Source: Anaerolineaceae bacterium
Lineage (GTDB): Bacteria; Chloroflexota; Anaerolineae; Promineifilales; Promineifilaceae
Length of the DNA stretch: 64,000 nucleotides
Reading direction: 5' to 3'
Assembly: GCA_002699125.1 (NCBI GenBank)
Contig: PABI01000183.1
Location: 32,449 to 96,448, forward strand
This document shows, piece by piece, positions 50,545 through 59,614 of this stretch. The position numbers were made by a program, and so were the translations under genes. Position 1 is the first letter of the stretch, and every line of letters begins with the position of its first letter. The notes under the pieces are model-generated. The model did not search any database. It was given only the letters and a program-made list of their open reading frames with translations, and had not been told where the DNA came from.

Positions 50545-50907
50545 ATGCGTGTTGAGAAAGGTCTCATGGTGGCTTTGGGCTACGGCAAATATTTTCGTTC
50601 AGACAGCATTGTGGGCTTGGAGCCAATAGAAGACGATGAGGGGCGTGGTCCTGGCCAGCGCACGCGCGTCTACGTGGCGGGGCAGGCGGACCCATTCATT
50701 GCCTCGCGTACCGAGGGCACCATTTTGCGCGACATGGTGTCTTTGCCAGTTGAGGTGACCAAGGCGCAGGAACAATTTCAACTGTTATCCGACATTCTGG
50801 AGACGGTGCAAGAGATTGATCCGATGCTGCGCCGCATTGTCCGTGAACAGGGCAACTGGGACTTGAACCGGCTGGAGCGTCGCATTCGGGAGACCTTGCA
50901 TGAATGA
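50545..50907 (+). CDS. Small RemA/DUF370-like protein
   Basis: A 120-residue protein starting at ATG 50545 with GGAGGG. The first 65 residues (MVALGYGKYFRSDSIVGLEPI ... RTRVYVAGQADPFIASRTEGTILRDM) resemble RemA/DUF370 DNA-binding regulators in length, the initial GYG-x-DSIV block and the R-T-R-V strand. The match is by eye and weak. The C-terminal half (AQEQFQLLSDILETVQEID ... NRLERRIRETL) is helical. RemA proteins control matrix genes in Bacillus; here the role is unknown. Confidence 0.5.
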   Translation: MRVEKGLMVALGYGKYFRSDSIVGLEPIEDDEGRGPGQRTRVYVAGQADPFIASRTEGTILRDMVSLPVEVTKAQEQFQLLSDILETVQEIDPMLRRIVREQGNWDLNRLERRIRETLHE

Positions 50908-50913
50908 GTTTGA

Positions 50914-51732
50914 CTAAACTTGCGGCAGAATTTGGCGCAGATAGGGCTGGATGCCGCGTGCCGGCTGCCAGTTTTGCGGGTAGCCCAGTGACACTTCTTC
51001 AAAACGAACGCCATCCCGGTGCTGGGTGCCGCGAATGTGCAGGTGGCCGTAGATAACGGCCGTAAGCGGAAACCTCAAATGCCAATCCTCGGTTAATTTT
51101 GTGCCGCACCAGAGGGAAAAGCGGGGAATGCTACGCAGATTCACCAGGTCGTAGCGCAATGGATAATGGTTGACGAGAATGATGCTGCCGCGTGCGGCCG
51201 TTTCTATCAGGCGTTCCTCCGTGGTTTGGCAGCGAGTGTGGCACCATGCTTCCCGCGAAGGATACGGATCAGGGTAGAGCAAAATTTCATCGGTGGCCAC
51301 CACGCCAGACGCTTCTGCCCAACTAAGCGCCTCACCGGCCAGCACATGGTCTGGTCGAAAGCTGTAATCATACAGGGTGAAGGTGGGAGCAATGAACAAA
51401 GGAGAATGGCTGGCTGGCCATTGAATGTACGGGTCTTCAGGGGTGAGGACGCCAAATTCCCGGCAAATTTCTACCAGCTGAAAATATTTGGCCAGGCCAC
51501 GTTTGCTTTCATGGTCAGTGGGGAGGGTCCAGAGATCGTGATTGCCGGGGGTCCAGATGACGCGAGCAAAGCGGCTGGTAAGCAAATCCATTGCCTGCCG
51601 GAAATGCCTGATTTTCTCGGCCACATCGCCGGCCACAATGAGCCAGTCGTCGGGCTGAGCCGGCATTCGGCTTAGCGCTGCCCAGTTTGCTGCATGATTC
51701 AGGTGCAGATCGCTGGTGGCAAGCAGACGCAT
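50914..51732 (-). CDS. Metallophosphoesterase (calcineurin-like)
   Basis: A 272-residue dinuclear metal phosphoesterase. Metal motifs in order: DLHLNH (Asp/His), GDVAEK, TPGNHDLW, NHYPL and YGHLHIRG. It is cytoplasmic, with no signal peptide. The substrate is unknown: nucleotide, phosphoprotein or sugar-phosphate are all possible. No ribosome site is evident at the ATG. It runs toward the RemA-like gene's stop, seven bases away. Confidence 0.85.
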   Translation of the reverse strand: MRLLATSDLHLNHAANWAALSRMPAQPDDWLIVAGDVAEKIRHFRQAMDLLTSRFARVIWTPGNHDLWTLPTDHESKRGLAKYFQLVEICREFGVLTPEDPYIQWPASHSPLFIAPTFTLYDYSFRPDHVLAGEALSWAEASGVVATDEILLYPDPYPSREAWCHTRCQTTEERLIETAARGSIILVNHYPLRYDLVNLRSIPRFSLWCGTKLTEDWHLRFPLTAVIYGHLHIRGTQHRDGVRFEEVSLGYPQNWQPARGIQPYLRQILPQV

Positions 51733-51800
51733 GGGATGGTGGTTAGTGAGCAGTGAAAAGTAAAAAGTGAAAAGCTTACTGACTCACTGATGACCCATTA

Positions 51801-52514
51801 CTAGACAGAGCCGCCGGAAATTTGAATCAGGTTTTGCAGCTCTTCCTCATCCAGGATGGTGAATTTACGGCCGCCAACCTTCACCCAGCCGGCCCGTCGG
51901 AAGCGCCCCAAAGCCTTGTTGATGCTGACGCGAGTAGCGCCGGTCATTTCCGCCAGGTCCGTTTGCGTCAGGGACAGCTCAATGCGAATGCCATCATCCG
52001 TTTTTTGGCCGTGCTGAGCCGCCAGCTGCAGCAGTTGCCGTGCCAACCGGGCTGGCAAGTCCAGGAAGAAAATGTCGCTGATCTGGTTGTTGAGCCGGCG
52101 AATATGTTGGGCCAGTGTGTGCAGCACGTGCAGGGCAAAATCAGGATTGTCGCTAATGTAGCGGATGAACTCTTCGCGGTGCAGCGTCAATGTTTCGGTT
52201 TCTTCCAGCGCTTCGGCCGTGGCGGAGCGGGGTGAATCGTCTAACAAGGCCAGCTCGCCAAAAAAGTCTCCGGCACCAAAGATGGCCAACATCGCTTCTT
52301 GCCCATCCAGCGTCGTGTGGGTGATTTTTACCTTGCCTTTAATGATGATGTACAGCAATCCACCGGGATCGCCATGATGAAAAATAACTTGGTCTGGGCC
52401 AAAACGGCGCAAAACCAGCCGTTTAGAAAGGCTTTTGGCTTCATCATCTTGCAGATTGTTGAAAAACGGGACAAGCTGTAAGGCTTGTTTGGCAGCATAT
52501 TTCTGGTTTCTCAT
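51801..52514 (-). CDS. Crp/Fnr-family transcriptional regulator
   Basis: A 237-residue regulator. The N-terminal cyclic-nucleotide-type beta-roll contains FFGELALLDDSPRSATAEA, a complete phosphate-binding cassette with the Glu and Arg that contact cAMP or cGMP. The C-terminal winged HTH reads SLTQTDLAEMTGATRVSINKALGRF. No iron-sulphur cysteines are present. It could respond to the cyclase at 13828-15708; that link is speculative. The MBL-fold gene lies about 90 bases upstream on the same strand. Confidence 0.88.
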   Translation of the reverse strand: MRNQKYAAKQALQLVPFFNNLQDDEAKSLSKRLVLRRFGPDQVIFHHGDPGGLLYIIIKGKVKITHTTLDGQEAMLAIFGAGDFFGELALLDDSPRSATAEALEETETLTLHREEFIRYISDNPDFALHVLHTLAQHIRRLNNQISDIFFLDLPARLARQLLQLAAQHGQKTDDGIRIELSLTQTDLAEMTGATRVSINKALGRFRRAGWVKVGGRKFTILDEEELQNLIQISGGSV

Positions 52515-52602
52515 AACATCTCTTCCCTGTGGATACGTCAGTTGAGACTGAGTCGATTGTAAATATTTTGTGGTGCTGTGCCCAAAAAGAGGGTGAAACT
52601 AT

Positions 52603-53466
52603 CTACAATGTTTGATCATTGTTGTGGGTTAATTGTATCTCATCATAGACATGATCCAAACTATATTTGATCTGCCTCTTGAGCCACTCTATTGGCAGTG
52701 ACGTGTCGGGATACCGGTTTAGGAAATCCAGCAGATAGCCATGGATTTCTTCGCGGGGGCGCTGAGCTTCGATATGATCCTGGAGTTTTTGGCGCATGGT
52801 CTTGATGTAGTCGGCTACGGCCGTTAGCGTTTCCGGGCTGCATGGTTTGCCACGCCCGGGGATGATCTGTTTGATGGGATCGGGCCAATTTTGAATTTGC
52901 TGGATGGTTTGCAGCCATGCGGCCGTATCTGCTTCGGCAAGTAAGGGAGGCATATCCGTTACGATGGCATCCCCGGTGAAGATGACGCCCGTGCTGGGCA
53001 AATGAACGCCAATGCTGCCCGCCGTTGGCCCCGGCGCAGCAAAAAGCTGAATTTCAGTACCACCTTTCCACAACTGCATTCGTTTGGTAAAGCTCATGCT
53101 GGCGTGTTCCACGGGGCTTTGGCTGAGCTCACGGCCGAATTCCGGATTGCGGCTGGCCAGGCTTTCTAGCAGCAGCTGCGGGTACCGTTTGTCGTAGCTG
53201 CGCAGCTTATCGGCCGTCGCTTCATGGGCGATGATGGGGGCATTGAGCCAGCGAGCATTTAGAATGCGGTCGCCGTGGTAATCGGTCAAAATGGTGTACT
53301 GTACCGAACGGGGCGTAAGCGTGTGCAGCCGCATCGCCCAATCGCGCGCCTGGCGCGGATACGATGGCACATCGATGGCAATAATGCCCCGTCGCGTGCG
53401 CACGGCGCCCACGTTGACGCCGTCATATTCGGTTTCTATAAAAACATTTTCCGCGATTTCTTGCAT
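52603..53466 (-). CDS. Metallo-beta-lactamase-fold protein with altered metal motif
   Basis: A 287-residue MBL-fold protein. The usual HxHxDH is replaced by TDYHGDRIL: the first His is Asp and the last His is Arg. FTGDAIVTDMPPL and IIPGRGKPCSPETL match the later MBL motifs. The C-terminal 70 residues are helical, as in glyoxalase-II or lactonase relatives. Metal binding and hydrolase activity may be reduced or changed. AGAAGGAAGC precedes the ATG. It lies just after the AlaX gene. Confidence 0.75.
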   Translation of the reverse strand: MQEIAENVFIETEYDGVNVGAVRTRRGIIAIDVPSYPRQARDWAMRLHTLTPRSVQYTILTDYHGDRILNARWLNAPIIAHEATADKLRSYDKRYPQLLLESLASRNPEFGRELSQSPVEHASMSFTKRMQLWKGGTEIQLFAAPGPTAGSIGVHLPSTGVIFTGDAIVTDMPPLLAEADTAAWLQTIQQIQNWPDPIKQIIPGRGKPCSPETLTAVADYIKTMRQKLQDHIEAQRPREEIHGYLLDFLNRYPDTSLPIEWLKRQIKYSLDHVYDEIQLTHNNDQTL

Positions 53467-53480
53467 AAGCTTCCTTCTGG

Positions 53481-54707
53481 TTAGCGAATTTGGCCGATGA
53501 GTAGGCGTTCGGCTTTGTCGATAGCTTGTTGAATGCGAGCTGTATCGGTGCTGGGGCCGCCGCCCTGGGCCATGATGGCCGATCCGCCACCTGCTGCCGA
53601 GCCCAAAATTTGCAATGCGGGCTTGATGAGCTGGTTCATTTCACCAGGAGCATCCTGGGAGCGGCAAAAGAGCAGTTGCGATTTTTCGCCGGCCAGCCCC
53701 AGCAGGGCCACGACCTGGCCGTTTTGCGTCAGGTGGTTGGCCAAAATGCGCAGCTGGCCCGGATCGCTTTCCTCTTTGCTGAAGACGTGGCTGATAACGG
53801 CCGTTTCGCCCACCGTTTTGCTCGTTTTTAGCAGCTCGGCCGCTTTGAAATAAAGCAGCTGCTCCTGCTGCTTTTTCAACTGCCGGCGATTTTCTTTCGT
53901 TTCTTCCTTAAAGCGCAGCACGCTTTCCACCACCTCGCCCATGCCGGTCGTGAGCTCGGCGGAAAGCTGATTGATGATGCTGTTTTTAAGCCGGTAATCG
54001 TGCAGAGCCCGCTGGCCACAGGCGAACTCAACCCGCAGCTGGTTGTTTTGCCGTTCTAGCTTCACGATTTTAATAATTCCCACCTCGCCGGTGCTTTTCA
54101 CATGAGTGCCGCCGCAGGCCGTTAAATCAAATTTGTCAATTTCTATGAGGCGCAGCTTGCCCTGGCGCACCGGCGGCAGCTTGCGCAGCGCCAATTTTTT
54201 TGCCTGTTCCGGCGTGACAAAATGGATGTTTACCGGGCGATTTTGCCAGATGATTTGGTTGGCCAGGAATTCGGCTTCTTCCACCTGGGTTGGCGTCAAC
54301 TGGGTGGTGTGCAAATCAATGGTCAGCGTGTTGTCGCTTAGATGAAAACCAACCGTCTCGGCCTGGGCAATCTGGTTGAAGGATTGGGACAGAATGTGTT
54401 GGCCGGTGTGCTGCTGCATGTGGTCGAAGCGGCGTGGCCAATTGATTTGGCCCACAATGTTATCTTGCCACAGCTCTGTGGTGTCCAGCCAATGCAAGAT
54501 TGCCTCATCGGTTTCACGAATGGTTACATCTTGGACGGGGATGCTGTTGATTGTGCCAATGTCAAAGGGTTGGCCCCCGGAAGTTGGGTAAAAAAAGGTT
54601 TGGTCGAGAATAACGGCCGTCTGCTCTCCATCCCGTACTCGATCCACAATAGTTGCTTCGAACCGAGTTGTATACGCATTTTTATAGTAAAGCCTTTTGC
54701 TTGCCAT
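53481..54707 (-). CDS. Alanyl-tRNA editing protein (AlaX-type, with DHHA1)
   Basis: A 408-residue AlaRS-like trans-editing protein. Zinc ligands are His100 and His104 in HTGQH, and Cys198/His202 in CGGTH. Residues 1-240 are the AlaRS second-additional-domain type editing fold (MASKRLYYKNAYTTRFEATIV is the canonical start). A coiled coil follows (VVESVLRFKEETKENRRQLKKQ), then a DHHA1 domain ending GGGSAIMAQGGG. It hydrolyses mischarged Ser- or Gly-tRNA(Ala). The ATG 54707 is chosen; a 21-residue upstream extension is in frame but unlike the family. Confidence 0.88.
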   Translation of the reverse strand: MASKRLYYKNAYTTRFEATIVDRVRDGEQTAVILDQTFFYPTSGGQPFDIGTINSIPVQDVTIRETDEAILHWLDTTELWQDNIVGQINWPRRFDHMQQHTGQHILSQSFNQIAQAETVGFHLSDNTLTIDLHTTQLTPTQVEEAEFLANQIIWQNRPVNIHFVTPEQAKKLALRKLPPVRQGKLRLIEIDKFDLTACGGTHVKSTGEVGIIKIVKLERQNNQLRVEFACGQRALHDYRLKNSIINQLSAELTTGMGEVVESVLRFKEETKENRRQLKKQQEQLLYFKAAELLKTSKTVGETAVISHVFSKEESDPGQLRILANHLTQNGQVVALLGLAGEKSQLLFCRSQDAPGEMNQLIKPALQILGSAAGGGSAIMAQGGGPSTDTARIQQAIDKAERLLIGQIR

Positions 54708-54849
54708 GCCACAATTTCCACAAGGTTGGGTCGATGCCGCTAATAATACCAGAATAATGCGCGGGTGCATCTATGCCACTGGCACTGGGGAGCTTGTCAA
54801 ACTGTTGTGCAGGGGGATGAGTGGCAGAAAATGATGCTGCTTCTACTGC

Positions 54850-56970
54850 TTATACCAGAGGTAAAGTGAAGTTGAAACGTGCCCCGCCAGATGGTGCATC
54901 ATCGACCCAAATACGGCCGTCATGCGCCTCAACTGCCAAGCGACAAAACGCCAGACCCAACCCCAAACCTTTGGCATTTTTGTCTTTGGCGGCAATGCGC
55001 TCGAACTTTTCAAAGATGGATTCGCGGAACTGTTTGGGAATACCGGTACCCTGGTCGCTAACCGAAAGGAGCAGCCGGTCATTTTCTGGCAGAAGCTGGC
55101 CTGATATTGTAATGGTTTGGTCTTCAGAACTATACTTGAGCGCGTTGTTGATGAGGTTGACCAAGACACGCCGAATCATATCTTCTTCCACAAAGATATG
55201 GGGTAAATCATCGGACAAAGCTTTGCTAAAATGAACGCGGCGCTGCTCAAAATTCGGCCGTTCTATTTCCAGTACCTCATCGATAAGGCTGTGTACGTTG
55301 ACCCGTGTTTGTTCCGTAATCGGTTGTCCAGCTTCCAGCCGGTTAATATCTAGCAGGGAGCGGATCAACGTTTCCAGGCGACGACTGCTGCGCCGGGCAA
55401 TGTCCAACATGGCGTAAAGCGGCGAGTTGGTTGATTCCGGTGGGATTTCATAGGCGAGCAGCTCCAGGCTGGAGATAACGTTGCCTAAGGGACTTTGCAA
55501 ATCGTGGAACAGCATGGCGGTTAAATCTTCCCGCATCTTTTCCAGCTCTACCTGCTCGGTGATATCGTGATGAATCCATTGCAGCAGGTTGTCATCACCG
55601 TGCACGGTGCGCTTGGTATACACTTCCATGGGGATGGGCGGCGCGTTTTTGGCGCGCACGTCGCTCTGGAACATCAATACTTTATCGGAGCGGATTTTTT
55701 TAGCTTTGGGGAGAACGGCCGTATCCGGGTGCAGATCCTGGATAGCCATAGAAAGCAGTTCGCTGCGGCTGTAGCCCAATAAATCAGATGCGCGCCGATT
55801 GGCTTCTACAATACGGCCGCGCATATCGGTCAAAATAATGGGATCAACCGTATCCTGAAAGAGACTAATGAAGCGGGCCTCGGCGGCGACGGTGCGAGCA
55901 TACTGTTGAGCATTGGCAATGGCTGTACTGGCAATATTGGCCAGATTTACCAAAACATCCAAATCTTCCTCAGTAAAGGTGCCTTCACTGGGATTAATCG
56001 CCTGGATGGTGCCCAACACATCCTCCTTGAAGATCATCGGGGCACAAATCATGGCGGTTGTTTCATAACCGGTTCGCTCATCACCAAGGTGATGAAAGCG
56101 CGGGTCCAGGCTTGTGTCGGCAACCAGCGCTGCTTCTGAATTGGTCATGACCCAGCCAGATAACCCCTGGCTGCTCGGCAGCCGCAGCCCGACAATTTCC
56201 TCGGCACCAATACCTTCGGCAACCTGGTAGACTAATTCGTTTGTTTGTTTATCTACCAAGGCTATGGAAATGGCTTCGGCGTTGAGGAAATCATTCATCT
56301 GGGCCAACAGCGACTGCATGATTTCATTGATATCCAAAGAAGAGTTGATGACTCGACTTGCTTCATTGAGCAGCGCAGATATTTTTAGCTGACGCTGTGA
56401 GGCTTCATACAGGCGGGCGTTTTCAATACTGCTGGCGGCCTGGTTAGAGATGGCGGTTAGCAGATTGAGATCGCGCTCATCAAATTGATGCGTCCCCGCT
56501 TTGTGAATGGTAATGGCACCAATCACCCTGTTGCGCACCGAAAATGGGGTGCAAATAACCGACCAGGCATTGTGGCTGGTAATGTGTCCTGGACGTGGTA
56601 ACCAGCGTTCATCCGATTGGGTGTTGTGGATAATACAAGGTTCGTGATTGCGGATCACCCATCCTGCCACGCCGCTGTTCATGATGGTTTCTAAGAATTC
56701 TTCAGAGTGATCGGTGTGACTTTGGTCACCCGTCAACCAGGCGTATTCCACCTTTAACATCTCATTGACAACAATGATGCTGCCATCATGTGCTTCTAGC
56801 TGCTGTACGGAGAGGTTTAGAATGCGGGGGAGAATGAGGTTGATGTTGAGGCCATCGGCTTCTACTTGCTTAAGCATGTCGTTAACAACATAGAGTGTGT
56901 GAAGCCGATCGCTGTCCCTCAACTCTGGGGTGAAGTCTGCGTCTTGAATAGAGTGATCCATTTGAATCAT
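54850..56970 (-). CDS. GAF-GAF-PAS sensor histidine kinase
   Basis: A 706-residue cytoplasmic sensor kinase. Two GAF domains (about 30-190 and 200-355) precede a PAS domain (about 365-480, FISLFQDTVDPIILTDMRGRIVEAN). The HisKA helix has the phospho-acceptor His near residue 489 in FHDLQSPLGNV. An HATPase_c domain follows with NLINNALKY (N-box), DQGTGIP (G1) and GLGLGLAFCRLAV (G2). No membrane helix is present. No response regulator is adjacent. Start ATG 56970 or, three codons on, 56961. Confidence 0.9.
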   Translation of the reverse strand: MIQMDHSIQDADFTPELRDSDRLHTLYVVNDMLKQVEADGLNINLILPRILNLSVQQLEAHDGSIIVVNEMLKVEYAWLTGDQSHTDHSEEFLETIMNSGVAGWVIRNHEPCIIHNTQSDERWLPRPGHITSHNAWSVICTPFSVRNRVIGAITIHKAGTHQFDERDLNLLTAISNQAASSIENARLYEASQRQLKISALLNEASRVINSSLDINEIMQSLLAQMNDFLNAEAISIALVDKQTNELVYQVAEGIGAEEIVGLRLPSSQGLSGWVMTNSEAALVADTSLDPRFHHLGDERTGYETTAMICAPMIFKEDVLGTIQAINPSEGTFTEEDLDVLVNLANIASTAIANAQQYARTVAAEARFISLFQDTVDPIILTDMRGRIVEANRRASDLLGYSRSELLSMAIQDLHPDTAVLPKAKKIRSDKVLMFQSDVRAKNAPPIPMEVYTKRTVHGDDNLLQWIHHDITEQVELEKMREDLTAMLFHDLQSPLGNVISSLELLAYEIPPESTNSPLYAMLDIARRSSRRLETLIRSLLDINRLEAGQPITEQTRVNVHSLIDEVLEIERPNFEQRRVHFSKALSDDLPHIFVEEDMIRRVLVNLINNALKYSSEDQTITISGQLLPENDRLLLSVSDQGTGIPKQFRESIFEKFERIAAKDKNAKGLGLGLAFCRLAVEAHDGRIWVDDAPSGGARFNFTLPLV

Positions 56971-57118
56971 AATACCACGTTACGATGTTATTTTACTACT
57001 ATTGGTTTACTACCCATAGGTAATAGGTTTTATGTATGCTTATTTTAGGATCAAGATGTTACCGTTGTTGTTACGGCCGTTTCGTCTTCCATAGTTTACG
57101 GTGTTGGCAAATGTGCTG

Positions 57119-58132
57119 CTAAATGAGCTGTAAGCTGGGAATTACGTCGAGATTTAGCGCATCACGATGGCCGTTGACAAAATGCCAGTGGGCCGCTGCT
57201 CCTATCATAGCGGCATTATCGGTACAGAGAATAGGAGGAGGGTACCGTACGGGTACAGAAAGCTGCTCTGTCATGGTGCGCCGCAGCTCTCTGTTGGCTG
57301 AAACGCCGCCGGCTAAATGGACGGCCGTTACCCCATAAGCACTTGCCGCGCGTTCTGTTTTGGTCACCAGAGCCTCGACGACGGCCGTTTGAAAACTGGC
57401 GGCTAAATCTTCCACCGGTAGCTTGGTCTTGTTGAAATGCTTGATTTGCCGGGACACGGCCGTCTTTAATCCGCTAAAACTAAAATTGTAGCCATCTTCC
57501 ATAACTGCCCGAGGAAACTTAAATGCCGTGGCGCTGCCTGATGGAGCGAGCTTGTCGATAGCCGGTCCGCCAGGGAAGGGCAGGCCCAACACCCGGCCAA
57601 CTTTATCAAACGCTTCACCGGCGGCATCGTCCAGCGTGCCGCCCAAATGCTGGTATTGGCCATGATCGGTCATCAAATACAGTTCCGTGTGGCCGCCGCT
57701 GACCACCAGCGTCAGCAAGGGGAACTCGATTTCATCGACGTATTCGGTGAGCCAGAGCGAGTAGATATGGCCCTCGATGTGGTTGATGCCCAAAAATGGC
57801 TTGTTGCGCGCCAGGGCCAATCCTTTGGCCATGTTCACGCCCACCAGCAGCGAGCCGACCAAACCGGGACCCCGCGTGACGGCGATGCAGTCGATGTCGT
57901 CCAGCCCCATGTGGGCCTCTTCCAACGCCTGCTGCACCACGGCATGAATCACTTCCACGTGTTTGCGCGAGGCCACTTCCGGGAAGACGCCGCCAAACTG
58001 GGCGTGCAAATCTACCTGGCTGGCAATAATGTTGCTGAGAATAGTACGGCCGTCTTCCACTACAGCTGCCGAAGTTTCATCACATGACGTCTCTATAGCG
58101 AGAATACGGCTGTTTTGCTTAATTGCATTCAT
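57119..58132 (-). CDS. tsaD: tRNA N6-threonylcarbamoyladenosine transferase TsaD
   Basis: A 337-residue Kae1/Qri7/TsaD family protein, catalytic subunit for t6A37 formation in ANN-decoding tRNAs. The N-terminal ATP fold reads ILAIETSCDETSAAVV. The iron/zinc His pair is in SRKHVEVIHAVV. Other TsaD blocks are VVSGGHTELYLM, FDKVGRVLGLPFPGGPAID and HLAGGVSANRELR. Its ATG overlaps the selA stop by four bases, so translation is coupled. Partners TsaB, TsaC and TsaE are not in the window. Confidence 0.95.
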   Translation of the reverse strand: MNAIKQNSRILAIETSCDETSAAVVEDGRTILSNIIASQVDLHAQFGGVFPEVASRKHVEVIHAVVQQALEEAHMGLDDIDCIAVTRGPGLVGSLLVGVNMAKGLALARNKPFLGINHIEGHIYSLWLTEYVDEIEFPLLTLVVSGGHTELYLMTDHGQYQHLGGTLDDAAGEAFDKVGRVLGLPFPGGPAIDKLAPSGSATAFKFPRAVMEDGYNFSFSGLKTAVSRQIKHFNKTKLPVEDLAASFQTAVVEALVTKTERAASAYGVTAVHLAGGVSANRELRRTMTEQLSVPVRYPPPILCTDNAAMIGAAAHWHFVNGHRDALNLDVIPSLQLI

Positions 58133-59535
58133 AAGTCCATCGCACAGTTTACCAGGGATTGCAGTAACATTTCAACCTGATCTTTTAAAATGGTGCGCGG
58201 ATCAATGAGAAAACGGCCGTCCTGAATGCGCCCAATCACCGGAACCTTCTCCTGGCGCAGGCGGTTGGCCAGTTGATCGGGGTCATTATAGTCGATGGCC
58301 ACCACGCGGCTGGGCAGGCTGGTGCCGGGCAAACTACCGCCGCCGACGGTGGAACGGCCGTCCACCACTTCTGCCTTAATGCCCATTTCCTGCAACCGCG
58401 CCGACCACGTATCTGCGTCAGATCCAATTTCTTTCAGCGGACGAGCAATCATCCGCCAGACAGGAATCTCCGTGAGCGCGTTTTCGGTCAGGTAATGGGT
58501 GAGCGTGGCCGACAATCCGGCCAGGCACAGCTTGTCGGCACGTACGGCACGGGCCAGCGGATGCCGTTTCAGTTGGACCACCAGCTCCTGTTTTCCCACC
58601 AAAATGCCTGCCTGCGGCCCGCCCAGCAGTTTGTCGCCGCTGAAAGCCACCAAATCGGCTCCGGCGGCCAGGCCATCGAGCACGGTCGGCTCCGGCTCCA
58701 GGCCGTACGAACTGCTGTCCAACAGCGCGCCGCTGCCCTGATCGTACAGCAAAGGCAGATTGTGTTCGTGGGCCAGTTCGGCCAGCTCGGCCAGCGTCGG
58801 TTCGCTGCTGAAGCCGATGATTTTGTAATTAGAGTGATGGGCGACGAGGATTGCGGCCGTATTTTCCGTGATGGCGTTGGCATAATCGCGCAAATGGGTG
58901 CGGTTGGTGGTGCCTACTTCCACCAGCTTTGCCCCGGATTGGGCCATTACGTCGGGAATGCGGAAGCCGCCACCAATTTCTACTAGCTGTCCGAGACTGA
59001 TAATCACTTCTTTGCCCTGACACAAAGTGGTGAGCATGAGCAAAACGGCCGCCGCATTATTATTTACCACCAGCGCCGCTTCCGCTTCGGTCAGGCGCTT
59101 GAGCAGCTGTTCGGCATGAACCGTGCGGGAGCCGCGCTCGCCGCTTTCAATGTCGTATTCCAGCGTGCTGTATCCTTTGGCGGCGTCTTCGATGGCCTGG
59201 CGGGACGCCTCGCTGAGGGGAGCGCGGCCTAAATTGGTGTGGACGATCACCCCGGTGCCGTTGATGACCGGCTGCAAAGTTGGTGCCAAATAGCTTTCCA
59301 GCCAGACGCGGGCGTCGTCCACCAGCACGGCGTTCATGGGCGCATAGCTGGCTTTTCCACTAAGGATGGCGCTGCGGGCTGCTTCGAGGCTTTGGCGCAG
59401 ACTTTCTACGGTGAGGGAACGGCCGTAAGCCAGCATCATGTCCACTGCCATTGAGGTGTTTAATAAACGGTCTACGCTTGGCAGTTCACGCAGCAGGTTT
59501 TGGGCTTTATCTTTATCAGGGGCTTGATCACTCAT
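58129..59535 (-). CDS. selA: L-seryl-tRNA(Sec) selenium transferase SelA
   Basis: A 468-residue PLP enzyme that converts Ser-tRNA(Sec) to Sec-tRNA(Sec) with selenophosphate. The PLP lysine is Lys302 in FSGDKLLGGPQAG. Other SelA blocks are PVINGTGVIVHTNLGRAPL, SGERGSR, VVNNNAAAVLL and VGTTNRTHLRDY. Length and motifs are normal for bacterial SelA. It shows that the organism has a selenocysteine system, although selB, selD and tRNA(Sec) are outside this window. A palindromic repeat lies just upstream. Its product is needed for the TGA-containing peroxiredoxin at 11814-12284. Confidence 0.95.
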   Translation of the reverse strand: MSDQAPDKDKAQNLLRELPSVDRLLNTSMAVDMMLAYGRSLTVESLRQSLEAARSAILSGKASYAPMNAVLVDDARVWLESYLAPTLQPVINGTGVIVHTNLGRAPLSEASRQAIEDAAKGYSTLEYDIESGERGSRTVHAEQLLKRLTEAEAALVVNNNAAAVLLMLTTLCQGKEVIISLGQLVEIGGGFRIPDVMAQSGAKLVEVGTTNRTHLRDYANAITENTAAILVAHHSNYKIIGFSSEPTLAELAELAHEHNLPLLYDQGSGALLDSSSYGLEPEPTVLDGLAAGADLVAFSGDKLLGGPQAGILVGKQELVVQLKRHPLARAVRADKLCLAGLSATLTHYLTENALTEIPVWRMIARPLKEIGSDADTWSARLQEMGIKAEVVDGRSTVGGGSLPGTSLPSRVVAIDYNDPDQLANRLRQEKVPVIGRIQDGRFLIDPRTILKDQVEMLLQSLVNCAMDL

Positions 59536-59549
59536 ATCATTTGCGTTCG

Positions 59550-59613
59550 AGGAGTGGCAGTCCTTGGATTAAACAATGTCAACTGGCTATGGTCAGGACT
59601 GCCAGTCCTGACC
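59550..59613. repeat. AGGACTGCCAGTCCT palindrome pair
   Basis: AGGAGTGGCAGTCCT (59550-59564, one mismatch) and a 23-bp palindrome centred on 59602 (59591-59613, one central base). Same family as 50162-50223. It lies directly before selA. Confidence 0.85.
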
Positions 59614-59614
59614 T

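Noticed and set aside
59536..59614. tRNA gene, possibly tRNA(Sec), upstream of selA
   Set aside because: The pairing seen is a simple palindrome; no acceptor stem, anticodon arm or GTTCGAATC-type T-loop can be drawn.
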